64,000 nucleotides of DNA from Bathynomus jamesi (lineage: Eukaryota > Arthropoda > Malacostraca > Isopoda > Cirolanidae). The position numbers and the translations under genes are program-made. Positions 20,865 through 34,200 of this stretch are shown here, piece after piece. The DNA lies in contig JAJOZX010012224.1 of assembly GCA_023014485.1 (NCBI GenBank), positions 1 through 64,000 on the forward strand, written 5' to 3'. Below the pieces are notes generated by a model, which worked only from the letters and a program-made list of their open reading frames with translations, ran no database searches and was not told where the DNA came from. Numbering within the stretch: position 1 is the first letter of the stretch; each line of letters starts with the position of its first letter.

Positions 20865-23800
20865 TTTGGCGACCCTACTACCAGGATTATAAGAAGATTT
20901 TAAGAAGAGGATTTTAACAAGAGGCCACTCTTTGGCCAAGATAGAAATTACCCTGCATCAGGATAAAACCAGTTGACCGGCGTGTCACGACTTCTAGTTC
21001 GTAACATCCACCCTTGAACCGGTGTGTCACGACTCCAAGTTCTCCACGCCTAGTTTTCATCCAAGAAGAAGTAGCCAGGAAGAGGTCTTCAGGACACGTC
21101 TCTGAGGATTTCCCCATAGAAGAAATTGTTAAGTACAGAGTTGTTTTTTTTAAGTAATTTGTAAACATTTGAAAAATCAGTATTATTAACAGTTAATATT
21201 TAGTATTCAGCCAGAATTTACAAAAACACAGTGAACATTTCAGACACCAGTGATACATTTGCTTTTATTGAAACAGTAATTTTAACAGAGAGTTAATTGT
21301 AACAGAGAGTTAATTGTAACACAGAGTTAATTGTAACAGAGAGTTAATTGTAAACAGAGAGTCACAGAGTAACAAGAGTAATTTCAGAGTTAATTTCAAG
21401 AGAGTTAATTTCAAGAGAGTTAATTTCAAAGAGAGTTAATTTCAAAGAGAGTTAATTTCAAAGAGAGTTAATTTCAGAGAGTTAATTTCAGAGTTATTTT
21501 CACTGTTATATTCAGTATAGAATAATTTTATTTTATGTATCAAACATAATAGTATCGTACCTTCGTGTACATTCGAGTGAAATGTTGTTTACATTTTATA
21601 TTTTTGTTTGCAAATTTTTTTCAATTACTGAATGAATTGACTTGCAAATTAAGAGAGAGAGAGTTTAGAGAGAGTTTATAGAGTTATAGAGTTACTTGAA
21701 GCAGTTTCAAGTTCCATTTTCAGTTTTCAGACAGTTTCAGTTGGTTGTAACCAAAAGGACAACCAAACCCCAGAGATTTATAAAGATACTTGAAGTAGTT
21801 TTGAAGTCAGTTTTGAAGTCATTTTTTGAAGTCATTTTTGAAGTCATTTTTGAAGTCAGTTTTTGAAGTCAGTCGGTTGCACCAAGAGAGTCAACCAAAA
21901 CAGAGGTTAATCGTCTCCACTTGAATAGAGATCAAGTGCAGTCATTTTCCATTTTTAGTTAATTTCAAGTTAGACAGTTTAAGTATAGAGATACTTGATT
22001 GCATTTCAAGTAAGTCGGTTGCACCAAGAGGGTCAACCAAAACAGAGGTTAATCGTCTCCACTTGAATAGAGATCAAGTGCAGTCATTTTCCATTTTCAG
22101 TTAGTTGCAAATCAGTTTTCAGTTTCAGAAGGTTGCATCCAAGAGGGACAACCGCCCCAGAGATTTCAGTTATATTCGAAGTCAGAGTTATATTCGAAGT
22201 CAGAGTTATATTCGAAGTCAGAGTTTTATTCGAAGTTAGAGTTTATTTGAAGTTAGAGAGTTCAAGTCAAAGTTAGTTTTTAAGTCGAAGTTAGTTTTCA
22301 AGTCCCAAGTTTTCAATGCAGTCAATTGAATTCAACCTTTTTTTGTTGTTCAAGAGAATTTAATTGAACCTTTTTTTTGTTGTAAAAGAGAATTAAATTC
22401 AACCTGAATTGACCCATTTGTGTCTTTAGTTTAACTTTTTTTTTGTTTAAAGGAAATTGACCGATTTGTCTTTTTCATGCCATTGTTACGTATAAATATA
22501 TAGTTATGTAATTCATTATTTGTAACCAAATAGTTTTTACAATTGTTTGTAACGATTTTGGTAATTATTGTAATGTATATGAGGAACATGCCGTCCCTCC
22601 GTTTGTTGAACTCTTTAATTTTTTGTTCTAAGTAGTGTGACAAGCAATCTTTTTAAAAAAAAAAAAAAAAGAGCAAAGTGCTCACGAAAGATGTAATTAT
22701 CAATTTCAGACTTATACCCCCGCTTAGTCACTCAATTCCCCCGAATGTCGTACTCCAAACTTTGTTTTTTTATTTATTTAAAAAAAAAAAAAAAAACCAA
22801 CCCCAGTTGAACCCAGTGTCAACCGGAGAAATGGTTCAACCATGGTTAATTCCTCTTTAGTACTATGGAACATAACCTCCATTTATGTTAAGTTGTGTTT
22901 TTTTTTTAAGAATACTACAGTATATGGCTATGAATTTTAGTAGTCGAAATTAATTGTGTCAAAATTCAATTTTAAAACCGTGAGATCTACTTTCATAACT
23001 GTAAGGTCCTCTAAGTTCGTTTTTTTTAATTACCTTATACGTGTAACTGATTAATTATGTAAAATCTATAATCCTAATTGAATTTTATTACTTTTGACAC
23101 ATTCGAATTCATTTACGTTCCGTCCCTCCAGTCACTTTTGCATTAAAACGCGTATGCAAACATTATCATCATAATACATAATAATTATTGCTTACTTATA
23201 TAAATTCTCGCTCATGCATTTATACAGTTAATTTAACAATCCTCTCAGCTAATCTGGTCTCGTCTCAAATTATAAAATACACACTTTGTACCAATAAACT
23301 AAATACACATTTGACCACAGGTCTATACATCATCCACTACGTAATTCGATTTGTACCTACAACAGTCAATAAAAATGCATGTATGCACACTATATATACT
23401 ATATACATACAAACCTTATGCTAAAATCATTGAATATTCAGTTACTTGAACAATCCTATCAGCTAATCTGTCCCTCGAAATTGTAAAATACACACTTTGC
23501 ACCTAATACACCCAAATACACACTAGACCACAGGTCTATACATCATCCATTACGTAATTCGATTTTTTACCTACAATAGTCAATAAAAATTAGTTACGAA
23601 TTGTACTATCATGGTAACCTTGAAAATCCATGAACTTTAAAATTTATAGTTTTCCCTTTTACTCTATTCATTATGTACATAATTTTGCCCACAGAAAAAT
23701 AAAAATTTTGTAAAATTTTTTTAACAATATCATTCTTTGTCTAGCTTAATTGTTTGTCTAAAATTAAAGTATTAATCTTTGAATTCTTTTATATTATATA

Positions 23801-24301
23801 ATAACTCACTTGTTCTGTATAAAACTTGTATTGTAAAAAAGAATGTCGTCACCTAACTTGAATTACTTACGATGTTATTTTCTCAATTGTATTATATTGT
23901 ATTATATTATTGTATTAATACCATTTTAGGGGGGGAAATACTGTAAAAAGTGAACAATGAACAATTCCTACACCATCATTATATGGATTCATTGTCTTCA
24001 TGCAGAACTTATGTTCGTATAGTTTTTTATGTTGAATGTTCATTTTTACATAAGAAACCAAAATCGCCTAAGCGAGTGTTTGGATAGAATTTCGATTTAT
24101 ACTTCTTTATTCATTACTGTATTTCCCTAATTCATCTTTTCTAATAATGACTTATACACTATGACGTCATAAAATAACTTTATTCTCTTTACGTTTCCCA
24201 TACTTTGTACACTGAATCACGTTCTTAGTATTTGGACATCTTCCGTATTCAATGTATGGTAAATTCTTTAGTAATAAGGTTGTGGTGTTATGTAGTATAA
24301 A

Positions 24302-24839
24302 CAGAGCTGGGCAATAAATACATTGAATGTATTTAAATACTAAATACTAAATACATGGGAGAAATGTATTTAAATACTAAATACTAAATACATTTTACGA
24401 ATGTATTTAGATACTAAATACAAAATACATCAATTGTATTTAAATACATTTGTAAATACATTTTAAATACATACAAATTTTTACATATGCATTCACTAAT
24501 TCACTAAGCCATGACACGCACACGATAAAGAAATCAACCGCTTTCGACTAAGAGTGGCACACAACTGATTGAACTGACACGTTGAAACATGAACCATGCT
24601 GTACTACACTGTCGACGCGTCGTACTGTGCTAGTACAGAACGTGTATTAACCCAGTAAAAGTATTTACATTTTTATATTTTGAGTATTTAAATACATTGT
24701 ATTTAAATACTCATTAAAGTATTTAAATACTATATTTAAATACATGAAAAGCAATGTATTTATAAATACAGTTTTAAATACACAAATGTATTTAAATACG
24801 TATTTAAATACAAATGTATTTAAATACTGCCCAGCTCTG
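24302..24839. mobile_element. hAT-type non-autonomous element (MITE), copy in unit 5
   Basis: 538 bp, at the same position and orientation as in unit 1 and with the same target duplication (24294-24301 and 24840-24847). The longest of the three copies. A minus-strand open frame of 61 codons overlapping it is made only of the GTATTTAAATAC repeats and is not considered a gene. Confidence 0.93.
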
Positions 24840-24963
24840 AGTATAAACATTATTATTCAACCATACTCATTATTCAACCATACTCATTCTTACGTCCATA
24901 CCTTATCTTGATCATTATCCTATATAAATTTTATTAAATATTCATTTTTACTCGTGTCAATCT

Positions 24964-25164
24964 ATGAAACGCAAAACTTTTGCCTTCGTTCGAAAACGTT
25001 CAAATACGTTCTCGTATTATATTTTTTTCATTTTTATTTTTAAGTGCGTTCACCCCTCAAGATATTCAAAAATGCTGAGGTTAAGTGATCGAATTCCGCT
25101 GACTGGCAGATTCGAGCGCCTCAAAGATAAAATACCTCCGTTCGCTCTGATTTCAAATTCATAA
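24964..25164 (+). CDS. Invariant 66-codon open frame, unit 5
   Basis: Same predicted peptide; TATA box at 24921. The hAT element ends 124 bp upstream of the ATG. Confidence 0.25.
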   Translation: MKRKTFAFVRKRSNTFSYYIFFIFIFKCVHPSRYSKMLRLSDRIPLTGRFERLKDKIPPFALISNS

Positions 25165-27570
25165 CATATTATAGCATATTATTTCGTAAATAAATTATCT
25201 CGTAAGTGCCATGTACGTTGTATTATATTTCTAAACATCTTAATTGTCTATTAATATGAAACACTGTAAAAACAAAACAAAGTTATAGTAACTGTTTAAT
25301 TGTAATTAACTGTAATACTTTAATTTAATATAACGTAATGTACTTTAATGAAACTGTAATTAATAATAACTTGTAATGTACTTCAATGAAACTGTAATTA
25401 AATGTAATGATTTAATTTATAATGTAAGAATGTACTTTAATAGAACTGTAATGAACAATCATAAGCGAATGTGAAGTAATCCATAATTGTAATCGTAATT
25501 GTAATGAACCAAAATTAATACGTACTCAGTCGTGTACGTACTTAATTTGTACTTATGTGTACTATTACGAAATTATATCGCCTTCATAAATGTAGACTCG
25601 GCGAAAAATACAAATTAGTTTTTATTTTTATTTTTTTTAGTTGAAATCTTTCAAACCATCTGATCATGTGTTTAAAAAGGGGGGAAATTTAACCTTCAAC
25701 TGTCCTCCCCCAAAACATTTAAGTTTATATTATACATGTACTTGTAAAATTACAGCACTTCTTCATTAGACTTCTTGATATTTGCACTTCAGATTAGCAC
25801 TTCATTAGGACTCCTTTGTTAGCAGCCTCGCTGCGGGGAGGGGGCAGAGGCCCCTTGCCTTCTTAATATTTTTAGATTCCGGCCTGAGCCATGGTCGAAA
25901 GAGGTCGAACCTCTACCCCTGTAAATTTAGAGCAGTACCTGTATATTTTTAAGAAGTAAACCACAGTAAAAGAAGTTTTTATCTTTTTCCTTCGAGCCTT
26001 GTTCTCTTCAGGAACTCAGTCAGTTAAGTCGACAAGTTATAAAAGAAAAGTCGATAATTTTAGTATCAGAGAAAGTATCAGAGTATTATAAAAAGAGAAG
26101 AATTAAAAATTGGCGACCCTTTGCCCAAATTAAGAGACAACCCAAGCACCATAGAAGATATTGGCATAACAGTCTGGCGAGTCTGTAGCCAAGAGTTTAA
26201 CAGAGTGGCGACCGAAAAGAATTAGAATGTTATAGAAGAAATATCCGTTGTTTGCCTCCTAACTAGAACCCCCGTCGATCCGAACCGACTCAGGGCCATA
26301 AAAGGGGGGTTAACATTTGGCGACCCTACTACCAGGATTATAAGAAGATTTTAAGAAGAGGATTTTAACAAGAGGCCACTCTTTGGCCAAGATAGAAATT
26401 ACCCTGCATCAGGATAAAACCAGTTGACCGGCGTGTCACGACTTCTAGTTCGTAACATCCACCCTTGAACCGGTGTGTCACGACTCCAAGTTCTCCACGC
26501 CTAGTTTTCATCCAAGAAGAAGTAGCCAGGAAGAGGTCTTCAGGACACGTCTCTGAGGATTTCCCCATAGAAGAAATTGTTAAGTACAGAGTTGTTTTTT
26601 TAAGTAATTTGTAAACATTTGAAAAATCAGTATTATTAACAGTTAATATTTAGTATTCAGCCAGAATTTACAAGAAACACAGTGAACATTTCAGACACCA
26701 GTGATACATTTGCTTTTATTGAAACAGTAATTTTAACAGAGAGTTAATTGTAACAGAGAGTTAATTGTAACAGAGTTAATTGTAACACAGAGTTAATTGT
26801 AACACAGAGAGTCACAGTGAGTAATTTCAAGAGAGTTAATTTCAAAGAGAGTTAATTTCAAAGAGAGTTAATTTCAAAGAGAGTTAATTTCAAAGAGAGT
26901 TAATTTCAAAGAGAGTTAATTTCAAAGAGAGTTAATTTCAGAGAGGTAATTTCAGAGTTATTTTCACTGTTATATTCAGTATAGAATAATTTTATTTTAT
27001 GTATCAAACATAATAGTATCGTACCTTCGTGTACATTCGAGTGAAATGTTGTTTACATTTTATATTTTTGTTTGCAAATTTTTTTCAATTACTGAATTGA
27101 ATTGACTTGCAAATTAAGAGAGAGAGAGTTTAGAGAGAGTTTATAGAGTTATAGAGTTACTTGAAGCAGTTTCAAGTTCCATTTTCAGTTTTCAGACAGT
27201 TTCAGTTGGTTGTAACCAAACGACAACCAAACCCCAGAGATTTATAAAGATACTTGAAGTAGTTTTGAAGTCAGTTTTGAAGTCATTTTTGAAGTCATTT
27301 TTGAAGTCATTTTTGAAGTCAGTTTTTGAAGTCAGTCGGTTGCACCAAGAGAGTCAACCAAACAGAGGTTAATCGTCTCCACTTGAATAGAGATCAAGTG
27401 CAGTCATTTTCCATTTTTAGTTAATTTCAAGTTAGACAGTTTAAGTATAGAGATACTTGATTGCATTTCAAGTAAGTCGGTTGCACCAAGAGGGTCAACC
27501 AAAACAGAGGTTAATCGTCTCCACTTGAATAGAGATCAAGTGCAGTCATTTTCCATTTTCAGTTAGTTGC

Positions 27571-27700
27571 AAATAGTTTAGCATTTCAGAAGGTTGCATC
27601 CAAGAGGGTCACCAACAGACGCCCCAGAGAGATTTCAGTCATATTCAAGTCAAATCAGTTTAGTTCAGAAGTTCATCGAGAGCAGAGTTATATATTCGAA
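27571..27700 (+). other. Scrambled patch, unit 6 only
   Basis: Between intact flanks, the usual AATCAGTTTTCAGTTTCAG and first 18-bp copies are replaced by a mosaic of similar words (GTCACCAACAGACGCCCC, AAATCAGTTTAGTTCAGAAG) that does not align simply with any other unit. This is either local rearrangement or a consensus error in a repeat-rich region. Confidence 0.75.
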
Positions 27701-29447
27701 GTCAGAGTTATATTCGAAGTCAGAGTTTATTCGAAGTTAGAGTTTTATTTGAAGTTAGAGAGTTCAAGTCAAAGTTAGTTTTTAAGTCGAAGTTAGTTTT
27801 CAAGTCCCAAGTTTTCAATGCAGTCAATTGAATTCAACCTTTTTTTGTTGTTCAAGAGAATTTAATTGAACCTTTTTTTTGTTGTAAAAGAGAATTAAAT
27901 TCAACCTGAATTGACCCATTTGTGTCTTTAGTTTAACTTTTTTTTTGTTTAAAGGAAATTGACCGATTTGTCTTTTTCATGCCATTGTTACGTATATAAA
28001 TATATAGTTATGTAATTCATTATTTGTAACCAAAATAGTTTTTACAATTGTTTGTAACGATTTTGGTAATTATTGTAATGTATATGAGGAACATGCCGTC
28101 CCTCCGTTTGTTGAACTCTTTTAATTTTTTGTTCTAAGTAGTGTGACAAGCAATCTTTTTAAAAAAAAAAAAAAAGAGCAAAGTGCTCACGAAAGATGTA
28201 ATTATCAATTTCAGACTTATACCCCCCCTTAGTCACTCAATTCCCCCGAATGTCGTACTCCAAACTTTGTTTTTTTATTTTATTTAAAAAAAAAAAAAAA
28301 ACCAACCCCAGTTGAACCCAGTGTCAACCGGAGAAATGGTTCAACCATGGTTAATTCCTCTTTAGTACTATGGAACATAACCTCCATTTATGTTAAGTTG
28401 TGTTTTTTATTTTTAAGAATACTACAGTATATGGCTATGAATTTTAGTAGTCGAAATTAATTGTGTCAAAATTCAATTTTAAAACCGTGAGATCTACTTT
28501 CATTAACTGTAAGGTCCTCTAAGTTCGTTTTTTTTAATTACCTTATACGTGTAACTGATTAATTATGTAAAATCTATAATCCTAATTGAATTTTATTACT
28601 TTTGACACATTCGAATTCATTTACGTTCCGTCCCTCCAGTCACTTTTGCATTAAAACGCGTATGCAAACATTATCATCATAATACATAATAATTATTGCT
28701 TACTTTATATAAATTCTCGCTCATGCATTTATACAGTTAATTTAACAATCCTCTCAGCTAATCTGTGTCTCGAAATTATAAAATACACACTTTGTACCCA
28801 ATAAACATAAATACACATTTGACCACAGGTCTATACATCATCCACTACGTAATTCGATTTGTACCTACAACAGTCAATAAAAATGCATGTATGCACACTA
28901 TATACTATATACATACAAACCTTATGCTAAAATCATTGAATATTCAGTTACTTGAACAATCCTATCAGCTAATCTGTCCCTCGAAATTGTAAAATACACA
29001 CTTTGCACCTAATACACCCAAATACACACTAGACCACAGGTCTATACATCATCCATTACGTAATTCGATTTTTTACCTACAATAGTCAATAAAAATTAGT
29101 TACGAATTGTACTATCATGGTAACCTTGAAAATCCATGAACTTTAAAATTTATAGTTTTCCCTTTTACTCTATTCATTATGTACATAATTTTGCCCACAG
29201 AAAAATAAAAATTTTGTAAAAAAATTTTAACAATATCATTCTTTGTCTAGCTTAATTGTTTGTCTAAAATTAAAGTATTAATCTTTGAATTCTTTTATAT
29301 TATATAATAACTCACTTGTTCTGTATAAAACTTGTATTGTAAAAAAGAATGTCGTCACCTAACTTGAATTACTTACGATGTTATTTTCTCAATTGTATTA
29401 TATTGTATTATATTATTGTATTAATACCATTTTAGGGGGGGAAATAC

Positions 29448-31271
29448 TGTAAAAAGTGAACAATGAACAATTCCTACACCATCATTATATGGATTCATTG
29501 TCTTCATGCAGAACTTATGTTCGTATAGTTTTTTATGTTGAATGTTCATTTTTACATAAGAAACCAAAATCGCCTAAGCGAGTTTTTGGATAGAATTTCG
29601 ATTTATACTTCTTTATTCATTACTGTATTTCCCTAATTCATCTTTTCTAATAATGACTTATACACTATGACGTCATAAAATAACTTTATTCTCTTTACGT
29701 TTCCCATACTTTGTACACTGAATCACGTTCTTAGTATTTGGACATCTTCCGTATTCAATGTATGGTAAATTCTTTAGTAATAAGGTTGTGGTGTTATGTA
29801 GTATAAACATTATTATTCAACCATACTCATTATTCAACCATACTCATTCTTACGTCCATACCTTATCTTGATCATTATCCTATATAAATTTTATTAAATA
29901 TTCATTTTTACTCGTGTCAATCTATGAAACGCAAAACTTTTGCCTTCGTTCGAAAACGTTCAAATACGTTCTCGTATTATATTTTTTTCATTTTTATTTT
30001 TAAGTGCGTTCACCCCTCAAGATATTCAAAAATGCTGAGGTTAAGTGATCGAATTCCGCTGACTGGCAGATTCGAGCGCCTCAAAGATAAAATACCTCCG
30101 TTCGCTCTGATTTCAAATTCATAACATATTATAGCATATTATTTCGTAAATAAATTATCTCGTAAGTGCCATGTGCGTTGTATTATATTTCTAAACATCT
30201 TAATTGTCTATTAATATGAAACACTGTAAAAACAAAACAAAGTTATAGTAACTGTTTAATTGTATTAACTGTAATACTTTAATTTAATATAAATAATGTA
30301 CTTTAATGAAACTGTAATTAATAATAACTTGTAATGTACTTCAATGAAACTGTAATTAAATGTAATGATTTAATTTATAATGTAAGAATGTACTTTAATA
30401 GAACTGTAATGAACAATCATAAGCGAATGTGAAGTAATCCATAATTGTAATCGTAATTGTAATGAACCAAAATTAATACGTACTCAGTCGTGTACGTACT
30501 TAATTTGTACTTATGTGTACTATTACGAAATTATCGCCTTCATAAATGTAGACTCGGCGAAAAATACAAATTAGTTTTTATTTTTATTTTTTTTAGTTGA
30601 AATCTTTCAAACCATCTGATCATGTGTTTAAAAAGGGGGGAAATTTAACCTTCAACTGTCCTCCCCCAAAACATTTAAGTTTATATTATACATGTACTTG
30701 TAAAATTACAGCACTTCTTCATTAGACTTCTTGATATTTGCACTTCAGATTAGCACTTCATTAGGACTCCTTTGTTAGCAGCCTCGCTGCGGGGAGGGGG
30801 CAGAGGCCCCTTGCCTTCTTAATATTTTTAGATTCCGGCCTGAGCCATGGTCGAAAGAGGTCGAACCTCTACCCCTGTAAATTTAGAGCAGTACCTGTAT
30901 ATTTTTAAGAAGTAAACCACAGTAAAAGAAGTTTTTATCTTTTTCCTTCGAGCCTTGTTCTCTTCAGGAACTCAGTCAGTTAAGTCGACAAGTTATAAAA
31001 GAAAAGTCGATAATTTTAGTATCAGAGAAAGTATCAGAGTATTATAAAAAGAGAAGAATTAAAAATTGGCGACCCTTTGCCCAAATTAAGAGACAACCCA
31101 AGCACCATAGAAGATATTGGCATAACAGTCTGGCGAGTCTGTAGCCAAGAGTTTAACAGAGTGGCGACCGAAAAGAATTAGAATGTTATAGAAGAAATAT
31201 CCGTTGTTTGCCTCCTAACTAGAACCCCCGTCGATCCGAACCGACTCAGGGCCATAAAAGGGGGGTTAACA
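29448..31271 (+). mobile_element. LTR-like segment, copy 6
   Basis: 1824 bp. TATA box at 29881, AATAAA at 30149, next TGGCGACC at 31274. Small losses near 30265 and 30290 in the AT-rich part after the AATAAA. Confidence 0.5.
29924..30124 (+). CDS. Invariant 66-codon open frame, unit 6
   Basis: Same predicted peptide; TATA box at 29881. The nearest private change (GTGCGTTG) is about 50 bp after the stop. Confidence 0.25.
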   Translation: MKRKTFAFVRKRSNTFSYYIFFIFIFKCVHPSRYSKMLRLSDRIPLTGRFERLKDKIPPFALISNS

Positions 31272-34200
31272 TTTGGCGACCCTACTACCAGGATTATAAG
31301 AAGATTTTAAGAAGAGGATTTTAACAAGAGGCCACTCTTTGGCCAAGATAGAAATTACCCTGCATCAGGATAAAACCAGTTGACCGGCGTGTCACGACTT
31401 CTAGTTCGTAACATCCACCCTTGAACCGGTGTGTCACGACTCCAAGTTCTCCACGCCTAGTTTTCATCCAAGAAGAAGTAGCCAGGAAGAGGTCTTCAGG
31501 ACACGTCTCTGAGGATTTCCCCATAGAAGAAATTGTTAAGTACAGAGTTGTTTTTTTAAGTAATTTGTAAACATTTGAAAAATCAGTATTATTAACAGTT
31601 AATATTTAGTATTGAGCCAGAATTTACAAGAAACACAGTGAACATTTCAGACACCAGTGATACATTTGCTTTTATTGAAACAGTAATTTTAACAGAGAGT
31701 TAATTGTAACAGAGAGTTAATTGTAACACAGAGTTAATTGTAACAGAGAGTTAATTGTAACAGAGTTAATTGTAACACAGAGTTAATTGTAACACAGAGA
31801 GTCACAGAGAGTAAATTTCAAGAGAGTTAATTTAAAGAGAGTTAATTTCAAAGAGAGTTAATTTCAAGAGAGTTAATTTCAAGAGAGTTAATTTCAAAGA
31901 GAGTTAATTTCAAAGAGAGTTAATTTCAAAGAGAGTTAATTTCAAAGAGAGTTAATTTCAGAGAGTTAATTTCGAGTTATTTTCACTGTTATATTCAGTA
32001 TAGAATAATTTTATTTTATGTATCAAACATAATAGTATCGTACCTTCGTGTACATTCGAGTGAAATGTTGTTTACATTTTATATTTTTGTTTGCAAATTT
32101 TTTTCAATTACTGAATTGAATTGACTTGCAAATTAAGAGAGAGAGAGTTTAGAGAGAGTTTATAGAGTTATAGAGTTACTTGAAGCAGTTTCAAGTTCCA
32201 TTTTCAGTTTTCAGACAGTTTCAGTTGGTTGTAACCAAAAGGACAACCAAACCCCAGAGATTTATAAAGATACTTGAAGTAGTTTTGAAGTCAGTTTTGA
32301 AGTCATTTTTTGAAGTCATTTTTGAAGTCATTTTTTGAAGTCAGTTTTTGAAGTCAGTCGGTTGCACCAAGAGAGTCAACCAAAACAGAGGTTAATCGTC
32401 TCCACTTGAATAGAGATCAAGTGCAGTCATTTTCCATTTTTAGTTAATTTCAAGTTAGACAGTTTAAGTATAGAGATACTTGATTGCATTTCAAGTAAGT
32501 CGGTTGCACCAAGAGGGTCAACCAAAACAGAGGTTAATCGTCTCCACTTGAATAGAGATCAAGTGCAGTCATTTTCCATTTTCAGTTAGTTGCAAATCAG
32601 TTTTCAGTTTCAGAAGGTTGCATCCAAGAGGGACAACCGCCCCAGAGATTTCAGTTATATTCGAAGTCAGAGTTATATTCGAAGTCAGAGTTATATTCGA
32701 AGTCAGAGTTATATTCGAAGTCAGAGTTTTATTCGAAGTTAGAGTTTTATTTGAAGTTAGAGAGTTCAAGTCAAAGTTAGTTTTTAAGTCGAAGTTAGTT
32801 TTCAAGTCCCAAGTTTTCAATGCAGTCAATTGAATTCAACCTTTTTTTGTTGTTCAAGAGAATTTAATTGAACCTTTTTTTTGTTGTAAAAGAGAATTAA
32901 ATTCAACCTGAATTGACCCATTTGTGTCTTTAGTTTAACTTTTTTTTTGTTTAAAGGAAATTGACCGATTTGTCTTTTTCATGCCATTGTTACGTATATA
33001 AATATATAGTTATGTAATTCATTATTTGTAACCAAAATAGTTTTTACAATTGTTTGTAACGATTTTGGTAATTATTGTAATGTATATGAGGAACATGCCG
33101 TCCCTCCGTTTGTTGAACTCTTTTAATTTTTTGTTCTAAGTAGTGTGACAAGCAATCTTTTTAAAAAAAAAAAAAAAAGCAAAGTGCTCACGAAAGATGT
33201 AATTATCAATTTCAGACTTATACCCCCCGCTTAGTCACTCAATTCCCCCGAATGTCGTACTCCAAACTTTGTTTTTTTATTTTATTTAAAAAAAAAAAAA
33301 AAAACCAACCCCAGTTGAACCCAGTGTCAACCGGAGAAATGGTTCAACCATGGTTAATTCCTCTTTAGTACTATGGAACATAACCTCCATTTATGTTAAG
33401 TTGTGTTTTTTATTTTTAAGAATACTACAGTATATGGCTATGAATTTTAGTAGTCGAAATTAATTGTGTCAAAATTCAATTTTAAAACCGTGAGATCTAC
33501 TTTCATTAACTGTAAGGTCCTCTAAGTTCGTTTTTTTTAATTACCTTATACGTGTAACTGATTAATTATGTAAAATCTATAATCCTAATTGAATTTTATT
33601 ACTTTTGACACATTCGAATTCATTTACGTTCCGTCCCTCCAGTCACTTTTGCATTAAAACGCGTATGCAAACATTATCATCATAATACATAATAATTATT
33701 GCTTACTTTATATAAATTCTCGCTCATGCATTTATACAGTTAATTTAACAATCCTCTCAGCTAATCTGTGTCTCGAAATTATAAAATACACACTTTGTAC
33801 CCAATAAACATAAATACACATTTGACCACAGGTCTATACATCATCCACTACGTAATTCGATTTGTACCTACAACAGTCAATAAAAATGCATGTATGCACA
33901 CTATATATACTATATACATACAAACCTTATGCTAAAATCATTGAATATTCAGTTACTTGAACAATCCTATCAGCTAATCTGTCCCTCGAAATTGTAAAAT
34001 ACACACTTTGCACCTAATACACCCAAATACACACTAGACCACAGGTCTATACATCATCCATTACGTAATTCGATTTTTTACCTACAATAGTCAATAAAAA
34101 TTAGTTACGAATTGTACTATCATGGTAACCTTGAAAATCCATGAACTTTAAAATTTATAGTTTTCCCTTTTACTCTATTCATTATGTACATAATTTTGCC

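Larger units (their letters stand above)
20221..25670 (+). repeat. Repeat unit 5 (carries hAT; many small indels)
   Basis: Complete unit with the hAT element at 24302-24839. The middle, roughly 21220-23310, has an unusual number of 1-4 base losses and changes compared with every other copy, for example in the minisatellite (21284-21499), the TATAAATATATAG stretch near 22490, TTTCATAACTG near 22993 and CTGGTCTCGTCTC near 23254. 18-bp array 22169-22260, 3+2 copies. These may be real decay or consensus errors. Confidence 0.96.
23942..26315 (+). mobile_element. LTR-like segment, copy 5 (interrupted by hAT)
   Basis: 2374 bp including the hAT element at 24302-24839 and its second target copy; 1828 bp without them. 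TATA box at 24921, AATAAA at 25189, next TGGCGACC at 26318. Confidence 0.5.
25671..30626 (+). repeat. Repeat unit 6 (scrambled patch)
   Basis: Complete unit without hAT. The stretch 27571-27700, which normally runs from the second 84-bp block into the 18-bp array, is rearranged and partly unalignable by eye. Minisatellite 26736-26960, of the unit 4/6/9 type (CAGTGAG variant). It has GTGCGTTG at 30174, a change shared only with unit 11. TATATCGCC is shortened to TATCGCC near 30534. Confidence 0.96.

Noticed and set aside
23188..23424. Frames of 75-78 codons over the 150-bp duplication (units 5 and 6)
   Set aside because: They arise from private small losses in these two units and are closed in the others.
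24665..24850. 61-codon minus-strand frame over the hAT element (also 40096-40281)
   Set aside because: It translates the GTATTTAAATAC words of the transposon arm and is absent from unit 1, which differs by 2 bp. It is not a transposase.
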